This document shows positions 18,194 to 27,951 of a DNA stretch of 64,000 nt, piece after piece. This stretch comes from Neiella marina (lineage in GTDB: Bacteria; Pseudomonadota; Gammaproteobacteria; Enterobacterales; Neiellaceae). The translations under genes and the position numbers were made by a program. Positions within the stretch are counted from its first letter, which is position 1. Each line of letters starts with the position of its first letter. Where the stretch lies: contig NZ_NGNS01000021.1 of the NCBI RefSeq assembly GCF_002165625.1, positions 1-64,000 on the forward strand, read 5' to 3'. Under the pieces are notes generated by a model that saw only the letters and a list, made by a program, of their open reading frames with translations, did not search any database and had not been told where the DNA came from.

Positions 18194-19708
18194 TTAGTAG
18201 TCAAGTTTCTTGGTTAAACCACGGCCAGTGGTTGCTGGCGCAGACGCCGCTAACTCACTAACGTCAGTCCAATAGTTGAACTCTCGAAGATCATCGAGCA
18301 AATGGCCGCGGGCCATGATCCAGTGGTGATCCATGCCGTGATTCATTACTGAGGCAGCAATCGATTGCGAGCAAATGTCTTTTGGCGCCACTTCGCCATA
18401 GCAGCCGCGATAACGCATCGGGGAGTCGACAATATCGCCTTCAAAGGCGAATACAGTCGAAGCATGCGGATACTGATACTTGGCAATGGTGACCGGACCA
18501 AGCTCCTGCAGGAATTCCACCAGCATGCCGCACGACTCGGATGGGTCAAAGTTGTCGAGGATGCTGTGATTTTGCATGTCGAAGGTGGTGCCTTGGCGCA
18601 GCAATTTGGTGGAGGTGCCGCCGCAGTGCCACATACCCACTTTGTTATCGGAATGATTGACGTAGGAGAAATCCATCAAGGTTGGCAGCCCTGCGCCAAG
18701 AGTCATCTCATTGAAAGTGACCATGGTCAGCAGTGCGCCCATGTCCGACTCATCGGCAATCGGCAAGCCCAGATCCTGTACCAAGGCACCGGCACCATCA
18801 CCGGCAATGCCATATTGCTCAAACAGTTCTGGCCAGTTCTTCAGGGCGACACCGATATAGCCATTGGCATTGGCGTAATCACCCACAGCAAGGGCTAAAC
18901 GGACAGACAAGAACAGCTCTTTTTCGTTGACCCCGTTTTTGCCCAACAGTGGCGATGCCAGCAATGCTTCAACAATCGGATTGACCACATCGGCACCGAA
19001 GGTCTTCTCACCATGCAACCACACAGTGGCCAAATCGACCCGATCGACATCTAAACCGAAATGCTTGGAGATGGACATTTCGTTTAGTTCGCAATCGTAG
19101 AAGCCCGGTACGCGCATGCCGCCAACCATGAGGATTTTGGCAAACTTCATTCGCGCCTTGGCAGAAGCAACCCGAATGAAGCGATCCAGCGAGGCGTTGA
19201 GTGCTTCAGCACCCGGCTCTTCAAATACCCAGCTGTACTTCACTTCCATCGAAGACAGGTTGTTGAGCAGGAAGTTCTGACCGCACAAGCGGTTAGCCGT
19301 TAGGTTGCCACCCGTTACTTCGGTGTGCGACCAGCTCAGCATTGGCATGTCGTTATTGCGCAACCAAGTTGCCAGCGCCATCGCCAGATCGCCAGCGATG
19401 TACGACGCTTGGTAGATCACCGTTGCTTTCATACCTTGAGCGGCATATTGATTGAGCAGCTTGAGCAAATCTTCGCGCGTTTGAATAGGCGTTGGCTCGG
19501 CCAGCAGCGAGTTACTATCGGACATAACACCTTCAATCTGCTGCTTGGCTTGGCTGTAAGAAGCTTTGGCTTTTTCCCAATCAAAATGCAATTCAAAGCC
19601 AATACCAATCAAACCAATGGCAACATTATCGCGAGGCTGGGCAGGGCTAATGGCCTGCTTCATCAAGTCTTCAACCACGCCTTTGCGTTCTAAAAAGTTA
19701 ACAGTCAT
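18194..19708 (-). CDS. L-fucose isomerase-like protein (COG2407 type)
   Basis: 504 residues from ATG 19708. The open frame runs 33 codons further upstream into the kinase gene, but only the ATG at 19708 fits the 4-base gap after the kinase stop. It resembles the L-fucose/L-arabinose isomerase fold group, with a GMDHHWIMARGH motif near the C-terminus where FucI has a metal-ligand histidine. The likely reaction is aldose-ketose isomerisation with a divalent metal in the cytoplasm. FucI acts on L-fucose and D-arabinose, and L-galactose has the same configuration as L-fucose, so an L-galactose-type substrate is conceivable in this algal-polysaccharide context. That is inference. Confidence 0.75.
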   Translation of the reverse strand: MTVNFLERKGVVEDLMKQAISPAQPRDNVAIGLIGIGFELHFDWEKAKASYSQAKQQIEGVMSDSNSLLAEPTPIQTREDLLKLLNQYAAQGMKATVIYQASYIAGDLAMALATWLRNNDMPMLSWSHTEVTGGNLTANRLCGQNFLLNNLSSMEVKYSWVFEEPGAEALNASLDRFIRVASAKARMKFAKILMVGGMRVPGFYDCELNEMSISKHFGLDVDRVDLATVWLHGEKTFGADVVNPIVEALLASPLLGKNGVNEKELFLSVRLALAVGDYANANGYIGVALKNWPELFEQYGIAGDGAGALVQDLGLPIADESDMGALLTMVTFNEMTLGAGLPTLMDFSYVNHSDNKVGMWHCGGTSTKLLRQGTTFDMQNHSILDNFDPSESCGMLVEFLQELGPVTIAKYQYPHASTVFAFEGDIVDSPMRYRGCYGEVAPKDICSQSIAASVMNHGMDHHWIMARGHLLDDLREFNYWTDVSELAASAPATTGRGLTKKLDY

Positions 19709-19712
19709 GGGG

Positions 19713-20624
19713 TTACGCCTTACTACTAGATTCAATGAAAGAATGTACTTGTTGTGCGGATGGGAATGCCGTACGGCCACCAAGGTGGCGCGCCACAAGA
19801 GCGGCAAAAGCAGCAGCGAATTGCATCCGCTCCGCTAAGCTATCGCCACGCAACAGGGCAAACGCATAGGCTGCGTGATAGGCATCGCCACAACCTGTGG
19901 TATCGACCACTTCAACACGGAAAATGCCTTGATGAATCACGCTGTCGCCGTCCAGCGCCCAGCTACCGTTGGCACCATCGGTGATCACCAATTGGCCATC
20001 GCTATGCTCGGCAAGGCGACGCAAGCAAATTTCTGGGTTTTGCTCAGCAGCCAGTTCTTGGGCGGCTTCGAGTGGCAAGATGGCGTGGCAGGCAAGGGCC
20101 AACATTTCCATCAGCGTGGCCTTGTCGCCAGCTTCAATATCAATGACCGATGGCACATTGGCCGCTTTGGCTTGTCGTAATAACTCAAGGTTGCCATCAA
20201 CGTCATAGCCATCAACAAACACCAAGCGCGTGTTTGCGACCCAAGCTGGATTGACTTCAGCTGGCGTTAACGCCCGATAGCCTTGGAGGGAATAAAACAC
20301 CGTGCGGTCGCCGTTGTCTGGATCGACTTCGACTAAAGCAATGGCGGGTTGAGCGCCAGACTCATGCAGCATCAAGCTGGTATCAACACCACAGCGCGCT
20401 AGTTCAGCTTGGGCGATCTGACTTTGGGTGTTGTCACCGTTAAAGCCAAGAAAAGCCGTGCTCATACCCAAACTAGCCAAGCCACAGGCGGCGTTACCGG
20501 CAGGAGCGCCGCCTTGGATCAGGATGTTATCTACTTGGTGCTTTTTACCCGCTTCATATTGGGTCGGCAGCGTGACCAACAGGTCAACTACGTTTAGTCC
20601 TGAGACAATGACATCAAACGCCAT
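19713..20624 (-). CDS. PfkB-family (ribokinase-like) sugar kinase
   Basis: 303 residues with the N-terminal GGAPAGNAA motif and the C-terminal anion-hole motif DTTGCGDAYHAAY. It phosphorylates a sugar or ketose with ATP. GAGGACG precedes ATG 20624. It is first gene of the operon kinase-isomerase-aldolase, divergent from an AraC regulator at 20792. The order suggests isomerisation, phosphorylation and cleavage of an unidentified monosaccharide. Confidence 0.88.
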   Translation of the reverse strand: MAFDVIVSGLNVVDLLVTLPTQYEAGKKHQVDNILIQGGAPAGNAACGLASLGMSTAFLGFNGDNTQSQIAQAELARCGVDTSLMLHESGAQPAIALVEVDPDNGDRTVFYSLQGYRALTPAEVNPAWVANTRLVFVDGYDVDGNLELLRQAKAANVPSVIDIEAGDKATLMEMLALACHAILPLEAAQELAAEQNPEICLRRLAEHSDGQLVITDGANGSWALDGDSVIHQGIFRVEVVDTTGCGDAYHAAYAFALLRGDSLAERMQFAAAFAALVARHLGGRTAFPSAQQVHSFIESSSKA

Positions 20625-20791
20625 AACTCGTCCTCATCAACAGATTTTTCAGATGGGGCAAATTTACGTCGACCGGCAACAGGTATCTAAATACTGTGTT
20701 AGAGAAAACATGTACTATTTTTCCCACGAAAGACGATTAGTGATAGAGTTCACGGAACAAATCAGACTTATTTTTTGACAACGAGCCGCTG

Positions 20792-21646
20792 ATGAGACCC
20801 ATTCTTGAGCACATCCCCCATAGCCGAGAACAATCGTTTTACGCTGGGCGCTATAAAGGCCAAGGCTTTACCTTTCCGTGGCATTACCATCCCGAGTGGG
20901 AACTGACCTACATCATTTCAGGCACAGGTACGGCTTATACCGGCAACGCCATCCGCCACTTTGGTGATGGTGAACTAGCGCTCATGGGGCCGCACTTACC
21001 CCACTGTTGGAAAAGCAACGTCAATGATGGTGAGCAGGTCAGCTCGGTATTTATTCAATGGAGTGCTGATTTATTGGGCGACAAATGGATGGAGAAGTCC
21101 GAATTCAGCGCCATTCGAAAACTGCTAATGAATTGTGAATCGGGACTATTGTTTTCAGGCTATAAAGTGCCTTTTATTGGTGAGCGAATGCGCGAACTGG
21201 TTCGAGCCAAACCGTTTGAGCGACTACTGGCTTTTATGGCATTGCTGCAAGATCTCACCACCTTAGATGCCGAGCCCATCAGCCATGGTGGCATTCAATA
21301 TCAGGACAATAACGCCTCAAAGCGAATCGAGAATATCCTCAATTATGTAGCGGCCAACTACGAGCAGAAGATCGACGCTCAGCAAATGGCCGACCTCACC
21401 AATATGACACCGGTGTCGTTCTCCAAATACTTTAAGCGGGTATTCAAAAAAACCTTTACCTCTTATCTCAATGAATACCGTGTGACTCAAGCGTGCGGCC
21501 TACTGATCCGTACCGATGAACCAGTGGAAGAAATTGGCTATCGCTGCGGCTACCAGAACATGGCGTTCTTTCACCGCCAATTCAAAACCATCATGAAGCA
21601 AACCCCGTTGAAATACCGCCAGCAATTTCAGGCCGCACAAGGCTAG
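20792..21646 (+). CDS. AraC-family transcriptional regulator with cupin sensor
   Basis: 284 residues. The N-terminal cupin half includes FPWHYHPEWELTYI and a glycine-rich sheet; the C-terminal double helix-turn-helix (about 185-280) includes MADLTNMTPVSFSKYFKR and EEIGYRCGYQNMAFFHRQFK. It is divergent from the PfkB kinase across 167 bases, so it is probably the sugar-responsive activator of that operon. The effector is unknown. Confidence 0.9.
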   Translation: MRPILEHIPHSREQSFYAGRYKGQGFTFPWHYHPEWELTYIISGTGTAYTGNAIRHFGDGELALMGPHLPHCWKSNVNDGEQVSSVFIQWSADLLGDKWMEKSEFSAIRKLLMNCESGLLFSGYKVPFIGERMRELVRAKPFERLLAFMALLQDLTTLDAEPISHGGIQYQDNNASKRIENILNYVAANYEQKIDAQQMADLTNMTPVSFSKYFKRVFKKTFTSYLNEYRVTQACGLLIRTDEPVEEIGYRCGYQNMAFFHRQFKTIMKQTPLKYRQQFQAAQG

Positions 21647-21673
21647 CCCGATGACCTGTTTTGGTCATCGGGC
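21646..21673. terminator. Hairpin between convergent genes
   Basis: GCCCGATGACC and GGTCATCGGGC form a perfect 11-bp stem with a 6-base loop, starting at the AraC stop codon. No clear T-run follows. It may serve both the AraC gene and the DUF3016 gene. Confidence 0.6.
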
Positions 21674-21690
21674 GCAGCTGTATTGTTGCT

Positions 21691-22266
21691 TTATTGATTG
21701 GACAAGCCATCAACCTGAGGTAGCAGTGAGCGACGGAACCATTGCTCAATTAGCGATTTGTCATAAGCCAGTTTGTCTTGATTGAAGTTGTAAGCGCCGC
21801 CGCTATGCAAATAATTTCTGTTGTTCAACGCCTCTGCACCTTCTAAGACCACTGAGTTAGTGCTATCGAGTACCGCAAACTTGAAGCTAATGGCAGGGCT
21901 GTAAGCACGGTCATACACTCGCACGCCTCGCATACCAGCTTGTGTTTTCGCACTGGTATCGCCAGCCAAATCCAGATCGGTGACTAGCATTTGTAGCTTG
22001 TATCCTTCGGGTAGCTTGGCGGCATTGGCAGCAATAGTATCTCCTAACTGTTTAAACACATTGGTTCGATACTTAGTCGCAGTGGCGTGGCGACCTTCGT
22101 TAATATCACGGTAATTGTGCCATTCATGCCACTGTAGCTGCATATTGTCGGTGAGCTGAGTGACTGTTGTTTCTTGCTCTTGGGCAAGCGCCGCACCTGA
22201 CATCAAAGCGCCAGCCATGATCACCAAAGCAACCCATTTACCTGTCATATTCGTTAAGCTTTTCAT
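21691..22266 (-). CDS. Exported DUF3016-like protein
   Basis: 191 residues with a signal peptide (hydrophobic 10-26, cleavage near ALAQE). Family-like blocks are WHEWHNYRDI, LQMLVTDLDLAGDT, GVRVYDR and KLAYDKSLIEQWF, which match my recollection of DUF3016. Function is unknown and a periplasmic location is expected. It is a single gene with no obvious functional link to its neighbours. Confidence 0.75.
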   Translation of the reverse strand: MKSLTNMTGKWVALVIMAGALMSGAALAQEQETTVTQLTDNMQLQWHEWHNYRDINEGRHATATKYRTNVFKQLGDTIAANAAKLPEGYKLQMLVTDLDLAGDTSAKTQAGMRGVRVYDRAYSPAISFKFAVLDSTNSVVLEGAEALNNRNYLHSGGAYNFNQDKLAYDKSLIEQWFRRSLLPQVDGLSNQ

Positions 22267-22564
22267 TGTGTTTCCTCTGCCTCTCTGTGCTCGTAAGGTA
22301 GGACAAAACTCATGTCGATGGGAGAATGTTAGTGACGAAAGAACGATTAAAAAACAGTCAAAAATGAAAACAACTGTTCCGCAAAGTGAGACAAAGTCGG
22401 TACAGCGTCGCTAGCTTCTTGTTTTGGCAAGTAATTAGATTCCTGCCCTCGGTTATCCAATCCTGTTCGCGAAAAACAAATGGTCAAATCATTTGAGCAT
22501 TTAAACCTTTTTTACATTTCATTCGACTAAGTAGTAGTTATTCGTTTTCAATTAAAGGCAAACC

Positions 22565-23314
22565 ATGAAGCTCATACTCACTATCTGTCTGTCAGTTATT
22601 CTGTTCACAGCAACGGCTTGGGCCAACCCAGTCAGCAAGGTGCTGATTGTCGTATCTAATAAAGTCCATATGGGCGATCCTGAACAGCATGATGCGAGAA
22701 ACAACTTATGGGAGTTCGCGCCGCCTTATCATGTTTTTCTCAGTCATGGCTTCGATGTTGATTTTGTCTCTCCTGACGGTGGCAAAGTCGAGTTCATGAT
22801 GGATCCGGTTGGCATTAGTAGTTACACCATCAAGCATGAGGGCTTTTTGGATAAAGCCAATAGCTCGATGTCGCCAGGCCAAGTCAATCCAAGTGAGTAC
22901 TGGGGCGTGTTCATTGGTGGTGGCTACGGGGTCATGTTTGACGTCGCAAACAACCAACAAATCCATTCGCTCATCAGCCAAATTTATCAGTCTGGCGGCA
23001 TTGTTGGCGTTGGCGGTCATGGTGCAGCAGGCATTGCCAACGTCAAATTGGCCAATGGCGAATTTTTAGTGAAGGGGAAAAGAGTGGCAGGATTTCCAAA
23101 CGCGACTGAAACAGCCAAACCATGGGCTAAACAAGGGACTTTGCTACCTTTTTTGATTGAAAGCCAACTCAACAAAAATGGTGCTTTGGCACAGAATAAA
23201 CAGACTCTGAAAGATAAGCATGCGGTGGTTACCGATCAAAGAATCGTGTCAACCATGTTTCTGCCGTCGGCCGCACTTGTGGCGAAAGAAATGATTGTCG
23301 AAAACGCATTATAA
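22565..23314 (+). CDS. Secreted DJ-1/PfpI-like protein lacking the usual catalytic Cys
   Basis: 249 residues. A signal peptide (MKLILTICLSVILF, cleavage near AWANP) precedes a DJ-1/PfpI glutamine-amidotransferase-like domain with VLIVVSN, GFDVDFVSPDGG and VFIGGGYG. At the nucleophile elbow, where the family normally reads xxCHG, this protein has VGVGGHGAAG, so residue 151 is Gly and His152 is kept. It is therefore probably not a classical Cys hydrolase or glyoxalase and may be a binding or degenerate member. It converges on the sulfatase genes. Confidence 0.8.
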   Translation: MKLILTICLSVILFTATAWANPVSKVLIVVSNKVHMGDPEQHDARNNLWEFAPPYHVFLSHGFDVDFVSPDGGKVEFMMDPVGISSYTIKHEGFLDKANSSMSPGQVNPSEYWGVFIGGGYGVMFDVANNQQIHSLISQIYQSGGIVGVGGHGAAGIANVKLANGEFLVKGKRVAGFPNATETAKPWAKQGTLLPFLIESQLNKNGALAQNKQTLKDKHAVVTDQRIVSTMFLPSAALVAKEMIVENAL

Positions 23315-23392
23315 GTCGCAGGAAACCCTCAACCAGCGACTCGAACAGGGTTTAAATAATCCGCCGAGGCCATCGTAAGCTGCCCAAGACGA

Positions 23393-23417
23393 CTGGCATC
23401 CATCAAAAGGATGCCAG
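23393..23417. terminator. Hairpin between convergent DJ-1-like and sulfatase genes
   Basis: CTGGCATCC and GGATGCCAG form a perfect 9-bp stem with a 7-base loop. T-rich sequence (CTCTTTTTC) lies 9 bases further on the plus strand. Confidence 0.55.
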
Positions 23418-23432
23418 CCAAAGACTCTTTTT

Positions 23433-24902
23433 CTAACGTATTACTTCGCCTGTTGCGGTAATTTTATAAGCGGGCTTTTGCCGAGCTTCTTTCAAGTTGT
23501 TTTGGTAAAGCTCTTGGTAGAACTGGTCTTTCACCTTCTTGTATTCATATGATTGAAGGAGAATGTTATTGATGTTTTTCTTATTCCACTGATTCCATAG
23601 CCGTACAAGCTGTTCTTGTCGTTCAGGATATTGATCCACCAAGTTATTCTTTTCATGGGGATCATTCTTCATATCAAAAAAGCTTCTTCCCACTTCAGGC
23701 AATGGCTGATTCAAGTACTTTGAATCCATGGTGCGTACAGCAAAGATATTGTCCTGTTCTTCTAATCGCCAAAACAAGGCTTGGTGAGGCGTTCCGGTCT
23801 TTTGGCCTGTCACGTAGGGCAATAGATTGACGCCATCAAGCTCGCCGTCTTCAACTTGTGCCCCTGCTAGAGCTACTGACGTCGCGGCAATATCGAGTGA
23901 AGAAACCAACCCCTTAAACTTAACGCCTTGCTTTATTTTAGCTGGCCAGTGAGCAATGAAAGGTACGTGAATTCCGCCCTCTAAAAGCGCTACTTTACCG
24001 CGCCTAAAAGGCGAATTATCTGCCCAGTTGAATGTTGGCAACCAAGCTTCAGGAAACACACCACCATTGTCCGATAAGAAGAAGATCAGAGTATTGTCTA
24101 ATTTTCCAGCTTCTTTGAGGGCGTTTACAACCATTCCAATACCCTCATCCATAGCATCAACCATGGCAGCATAGATACGGCGCTCGTTGTTTTCGATATG
24201 CTGATACTTGTCGATGAATTGTTTAGGTGCCTGCAACGGTGCATGAGGTGCGTTGTAAGACAAATACATGAGAAATGGAGCATCTTTACTGCCCTCAATG
24301 TAGCGGGCAGCATCTCGACTGAGCGCTGTGGTGAGGTATTCGTCAAATTCAGCAACACCAGTATTACGCATAATTGGTAAAGAATAGCCGTCACCACCAA
24401 CAGTGACCTGTCCAGGCATGTAGTTGTGGCCGCCATCTAAGAATCCGTAGAAGTAATCAAACCCTCTCTTATTGGGTTGAAAATGAGGCGCTCCCCCCAA
24501 GTGCCACTTACCAAATATGGAAGTTTTATAGCCCACCTCTTGTAGCCGCTTAGCAAATGTTTTTTCCGTTAACGGCAGCCCCATATGCGGGTCTGAGGGC
24601 GAATAACTGACATTGTTCTCCATCCCAAAGCGGGCCTGATATCGGCCCGTCAATAATCCTGCACGGGAAGGTCCACAATAAGGATGAGTCACAAAGCCAT
24701 TTTCAAAAGTTACGCCGTTTTGGGCCAATTCATCCAAATTAGGTGTTTTGATCTCCGTCGGACCGGTGAACCCAACATCGTTGTAGCCTAAGTCGTCAGC
24801 CAGAATCACGACAATATTAGGTCGGCTCTCTTCGGCTAAAACGGGGCTATTTAAGCCAACAAGGCACAGGGAAACAAATCCCAATAGTATGAGTCGATTC
24901 AT
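23433..24902 (-). CDS. Exported type I (S1) sulfatase, second of pair
   Basis: 489 residues with a signal peptide (cleavage near VLAEE). The sulfatase domain begins PNIVVILADDLGYND. The formylglycine motif is [12 protein letters not shown] with Cys76, and GKWHLGG, SDNGG and the metal-site DD are present. It hydrolyses a sulfate ester, presumably on an algal polysaccharide, in the periplasm or outside, after an FGE-type maturase converts Cys76. AGAGGT precedes ATG 24902, 11 bases after the first sulfatase, so the two form an operon. The S1 subfamily and position specificity cannot be read here. Confidence 0.93.
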   Translation of the reverse strand: MNRLILLGFVSLCLVGLNSPVLAEESRPNIVVILADDLGYNDVGFTGPTEIKTPNLDELAQNGVTFENGFVTHPYCGPSRAGLLTGRYQARFGMENNVSYSPSDPHMGLPLTEKTFAKRLQEVGYKTSIFGKWHLGGAPHFQPNKRGFDYFYGFLDGGHNYMPGQVTVGGDGYSLPIMRNTGVAEFDEYLTTALSRDAARYIEGSKDAPFLMYLSYNAPHAPLQAPKQFIDKYQHIENNERRIYAAMVDAMDEGIGMVVNALKEAGKLDNTLIFFLSDNGGVFPEAWLPTFNWADNSPFRRGKVALLEGGIHVPFIAHWPAKIKQGVKFKGLVSSLDIAATSVALAGAQVEDGELDGVNLLPYVTGQKTGTPHQALFWRLEEQDNIFAVRTMDSKYLNQPLPEVGRSFFDMKNDPHEKNNLVDQYPERQEQLVRLWNQWNKKNINNILLQSYEYKKVKDQFYQELYQNNLKEARQKPAYKITATGEVIR

Positions 24903-24913
24903 TATGTTACCTC

Positions 24914-26317
24914 TTAATTGTGACTCTGATTGTTCTGGTACTTATTAATTCGCTCCATCGCTGAAGCCTCATATTTGCGTTGTAACTGCCACGCAGGCCT
25001 TGCCAAGGTCGTCTCCCATTGGAAAAGAGCTTTATAGAGCGCGCGAACCTTTTGCGGGTGGCTGGCTGCTAAGTCATGTTTTTCTGCCTGATCTTTTTCG
25101 AGGTTGTAGAGCTCTGCAGGTCGATCAGGGAAGCGCAATAGCTTCCAGTCGCCATCGCGTATCGCTGCTCGATTTTCTTTTTTCCAATAGAGCTTTTGAT
25201 GCGGGCGAGACTGTTTAGCGCCAGTAACAAAGGGTTTTAAATCATCACCATCAAGGTCGGTCAGCTCATTTGCATTGCCACCCGCCGCATTCAAAAAGGT
25301 GGGGAGCAAATCTAATGTGCTTACGGGGTATTCATAGACTGTTGCCGCTTTGGTCACGCCAGGCCAACGCATTAGAAACGGCACTCGAATACCACCTTCT
25401 AAATGACTCGCCTTAGTGCCGCTTAACGGGTAGTTATCAGAGGCGTTTTGATCGCTAGGACCGCCGTTGTCATTGGTAAATATCACGAGGGTATTGTCGC
25501 CCAACCCTAGTTCATCGAGACGGGTCAACACCCGACCAATGGCCCGATCCATGGACAGATTCATAGCTGCAAGTGTTTTGCGTTTCCCTGTTAAATTTGG
25601 AAATTGCGCTAAGTCGTCAGGCTCAGCTTGCATCGGCGCATGAACCGCATTGAAAGAGAGATAGATAAAGAATGGTTGGTTGCCATTTTGCTCCATGTAC
25701 TCAATGGCACCGTCTGCAAGTACGTCGGTTAGATAAGCTTTGGGTTCAGAGAAGTTTTTAAAATTCTCCTCCAGCCTATTTTGGGGCAGTGCATCGGCCT
25801 CTTCAGCGGTTAACTCATAATAGCTCCGAGCACCCCCTCGGAATCCGTAGAAGTAGTCAAAGCCTCGCTTGTTAGGGTGAAAGCGATCTGCGTCACCTTG
25901 GTGCCATTTGCCAAAGATAGCTGTTTTATAACCACGTTCTTGCAGGTAGTTGGCGATGGTTTTTTGGTTCAATGGCAGACCCATATCACTGCCAGTCAAA
26001 CCATGTTGGCTCATGTAGCCTTCAGCGTTGATGTTGTTTTCTTCAAAACCAAATCGCTGCTGATATCTTCCTGTCAGCAAACCCGCCCTAGATGGGCCAC
26101 AAACAGCGGCCGACACGTAAGCTTGATCAAATCGCATCCCTTGTTTTGCCAATTGATCCAAGTTAGGGGTTTTCATTTCGCGACTTCCATGAAAACCAAA
26201 ATCAGCATACCCTGCGTCATCCGAAAAAATTAACAGAATGTTCGGTGAAGCGGCATGGGTACACTGACTCACAGCGAGCAGTATCAAAGCAATATGGCAG
26301 AGAAAGAGAGTTCGCAT
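24914..26317 (-). CDS. Exported type I (S1) sulfatase, first of pair
   Basis: 467 residues with a signal peptide (hydrophobic 3-17, cleavage near THAAS). A lipobox reading is weak because the residue before Cys19 is Gln. The catalytic motif is [12 protein letters not shown] with Cys73, with [15 protein letters not shown] at the metal site and GKWHQGD and TNDNGG further on. It is first of a two-sulfatase operon, divergent from a membrane-bound AraC regulator. Clearly a paralogue of the second sulfatase but diverged, so the two may remove sulfates from different positions of the same glycan. Confidence 0.93.
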   Translation of the reverse strand: MRTLFLCHIALILLAVSQCTHAASPNILLIFSDDAGYADFGFHGSREMKTPNLDQLAKQGMRFDQAYVSAAVCGPSRAGLLTGRYQQRFGFEENNINAEGYMSQHGLTGSDMGLPLNQKTIANYLQERGYKTAIFGKWHQGDADRFHPNKRGFDYFYGFRGGARSYYELTAEEADALPQNRLEENFKNFSEPKAYLTDVLADGAIEYMEQNGNQPFFIYLSFNAVHAPMQAEPDDLAQFPNLTGKRKTLAAMNLSMDRAIGRVLTRLDELGLGDNTLVIFTNDNGGPSDQNASDNYPLSGTKASHLEGGIRVPFLMRWPGVTKAATVYEYPVSTLDLLPTFLNAAGGNANELTDLDGDDLKPFVTGAKQSRPHQKLYWKKENRAAIRDGDWKLLRFPDRPAELYNLEKDQAEKHDLAASHPQKVRALYKALFQWETTLARPAWQLQRKYEASAMERINKYQNNQSHN

Positions 26318-26523
26318 CTAACGCCTTAACCCGAGAGCAATAAATTATTTAGGAAGTCCGTTATAGCTCAACGAAAAAAAACAGCGTTAGTAATTGTCCA
26401 AATCACTTTAAAAATAAAACTTATCGATAAAAATTAATAACATAATAAACATCAAAAGCACTTATATTGAGACTTTTGTCAACAATAGTTAGCGTCAAAG
26501 AGAGGGCAATCTAGCCAATAGAA

Positions 26524-27951
26524 ATGATTGAAACAGAGACTAGCATTGAGCTTTTTGCTCGGCGAGTTGTCCCGTTCGCCGCAGCCCATATCTTCGCGAT
26601 GGTGTTGATATATCTGACCATGATTCGGGCAAGATTCGGTAAAGCCTATCCTGGTTTTGCCATATTTTTTCTTTGTTTAATTGTTTTTCTTTGCGGCCCA
26701 ATCATCAATACATTTAATGTCAGTGTGCTTAGTACAGGCTACGATATTTTGAGAAATAGCCTGCTCTTTACGCTAGGCACGCCCGCACTGCTTAGTTCAC
26801 TTTTCATGGTTTCAGGGCGCCCAATCAAGAAAGCTCTACTCGCGCTTCCATGTGCGTTAGGCGCAACTTGGTCGCTTTTATTTATTGTCACTCACCCAGA
26901 GACACAACATTGGCAACTAAATCCCTTGGGAGATGGTAACTACCCCCTTGTCTATTACTCTCAGGCCGCTTTAATTGTCCTTTGCTTGATACTGCCAGTA
27001 CTCCACCTGCTTAAAACTAAACCGGAACGTTCGGTAAGGATTTACCTATTTGGCACGCTTAGTCTTTGCCTATTTATGTTAGTGGGCGATCTGTTCCAAG
27101 CTTGGGAGCTTTACTATGCTGGTTCGAGCTTAACGGCGCTGAGTTGGGGCTGGGCCGCGTTTAGCGACATTCAAGAAACCAATCGAAGAGTTGAGCAGCA
27201 TGCACGCCATGAAAAGGCTTTGGCCAAAGCACAGTTTGCGTCGGCTCAACAGAATTCTTTTAGTGATTACTATCCCACAGAGCAAGATATGGCTTACCCA
27301 TTTCGCGAGCGGGATGAGCTGGTTGAAGTGGTAAAGACCGCTAGCGGTGGGTTGGTCGATGAAAAAGCGACGGAACTACTCAAAGCACTGAGTATCTTCA
27401 CTCACCACCAGTTGGGTACGATGCGAGTTCGATGTCGAGAGGTTTTATTTACTCTGGTTGATACCGCTATTTTCGTTGGAGCAGACGCTAAAGAACTCAT
27501 CGCCACTCTAGAAAGCATAGGTAAAACGATTGAGCAGTGTCATGATGAAGGCTCACTACACCGGCTTATGATCAACGAATGCCATCAGTTAGTTGATCGA
27601 GTCGCAAATTGCTCCAACCAAAACAGGGATTTGCAACTAGTTGAACAAGTCAAAGAATGTCTTCGCACCGAGTACTATAAAGATCTATCAATCAACGACA
27701 TTGCGAGTCATGTGGGAGCAAGCCGTTCTCACATAATGCGTCTATTTAAAGAGCACACAGAACAAACGATTAATCAGTACCTAACGGACATACGTATTGC
27801 TAAGGCTAAACAACTGCTTCTCTCTCGGTCAGTCACGGAAACTACCTTCGAAGTGGGCTTCAATAACACAACCTATTTTTCTACTGTGTTTAAAAAGCTC
27901 ACAGGGTTAACTCCTCGACAATATCAACAACAAGCTAAACAATCCGCATGA
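26524..27951 (+). CDS. Membrane-anchored AraC-family regulator
   Basis: 475 residues. Roughly seven hydrophobic segments occupy residues 14-215, followed by a linker with a DIQETNRRVEQHARHEKAL coiled-coil-like start and a C-terminal AraC helix-turn-helix domain (about 375-472) with LSINDIASHVGASRSHIMRL and TTFEVGFNNTTYFSTVFKKLTG. The N-terminus probably senses a membrane or periplasmic signal and the C-terminus binds DNA. It is divergent from the sulfatase pair across about 200 bases, which makes it their likely regulator. Its last 17 bases overlap the 3' end of the convergent DsbA-like gene. Confidence 0.88.
   Translation: MIETETSIELFARRVVPFAAAHIFAMVLIYLTMIRARFGKAYPGFAIFFLCLIVFLCGPIINTFNVSVLSTGYDILRNSLLFTLGTPALLSSLFMVSGRPIKKALLALPCALGATWSLLFIVTHPETQHWQLNPLGDGNYPLVYYSQAALIVLCLILPVLHLLKTKPERSVRIYLFGTLSLCLFMLVGDLFQAWELYYAGSSLTALSWGWAAFSDIQETNRRVEQHARHEKALAKAQFASAQQNSFSDYYPTEQDMAYPFRERDELVEVVKTASGGLVDEKATELLKALSIFTHHQLGTMRVRCREVLFTLVDTAIFVGADAKELIATLESIGKTIEQCHDEGSLHRLMINECHQLVDRVANCSNQNRDLQLVEQVKECLRTEYYKDLSINDIASHVGASRSHIMRLFKEHTEQTINQYLTDIRIAKAKQLLLSRSVTETTFEVGFNNTTYFSTVFKKLTGLTPRQYQQQAKQSA

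Noticed and set aside
19709-19807. 33-codon N-terminal extension of the L-fucose-isomerase-like protein
   Set aside because: It overlaps the end of the kinase gene; ATG 19708, 4 bases after the kinase stop, is the natural coupled start.
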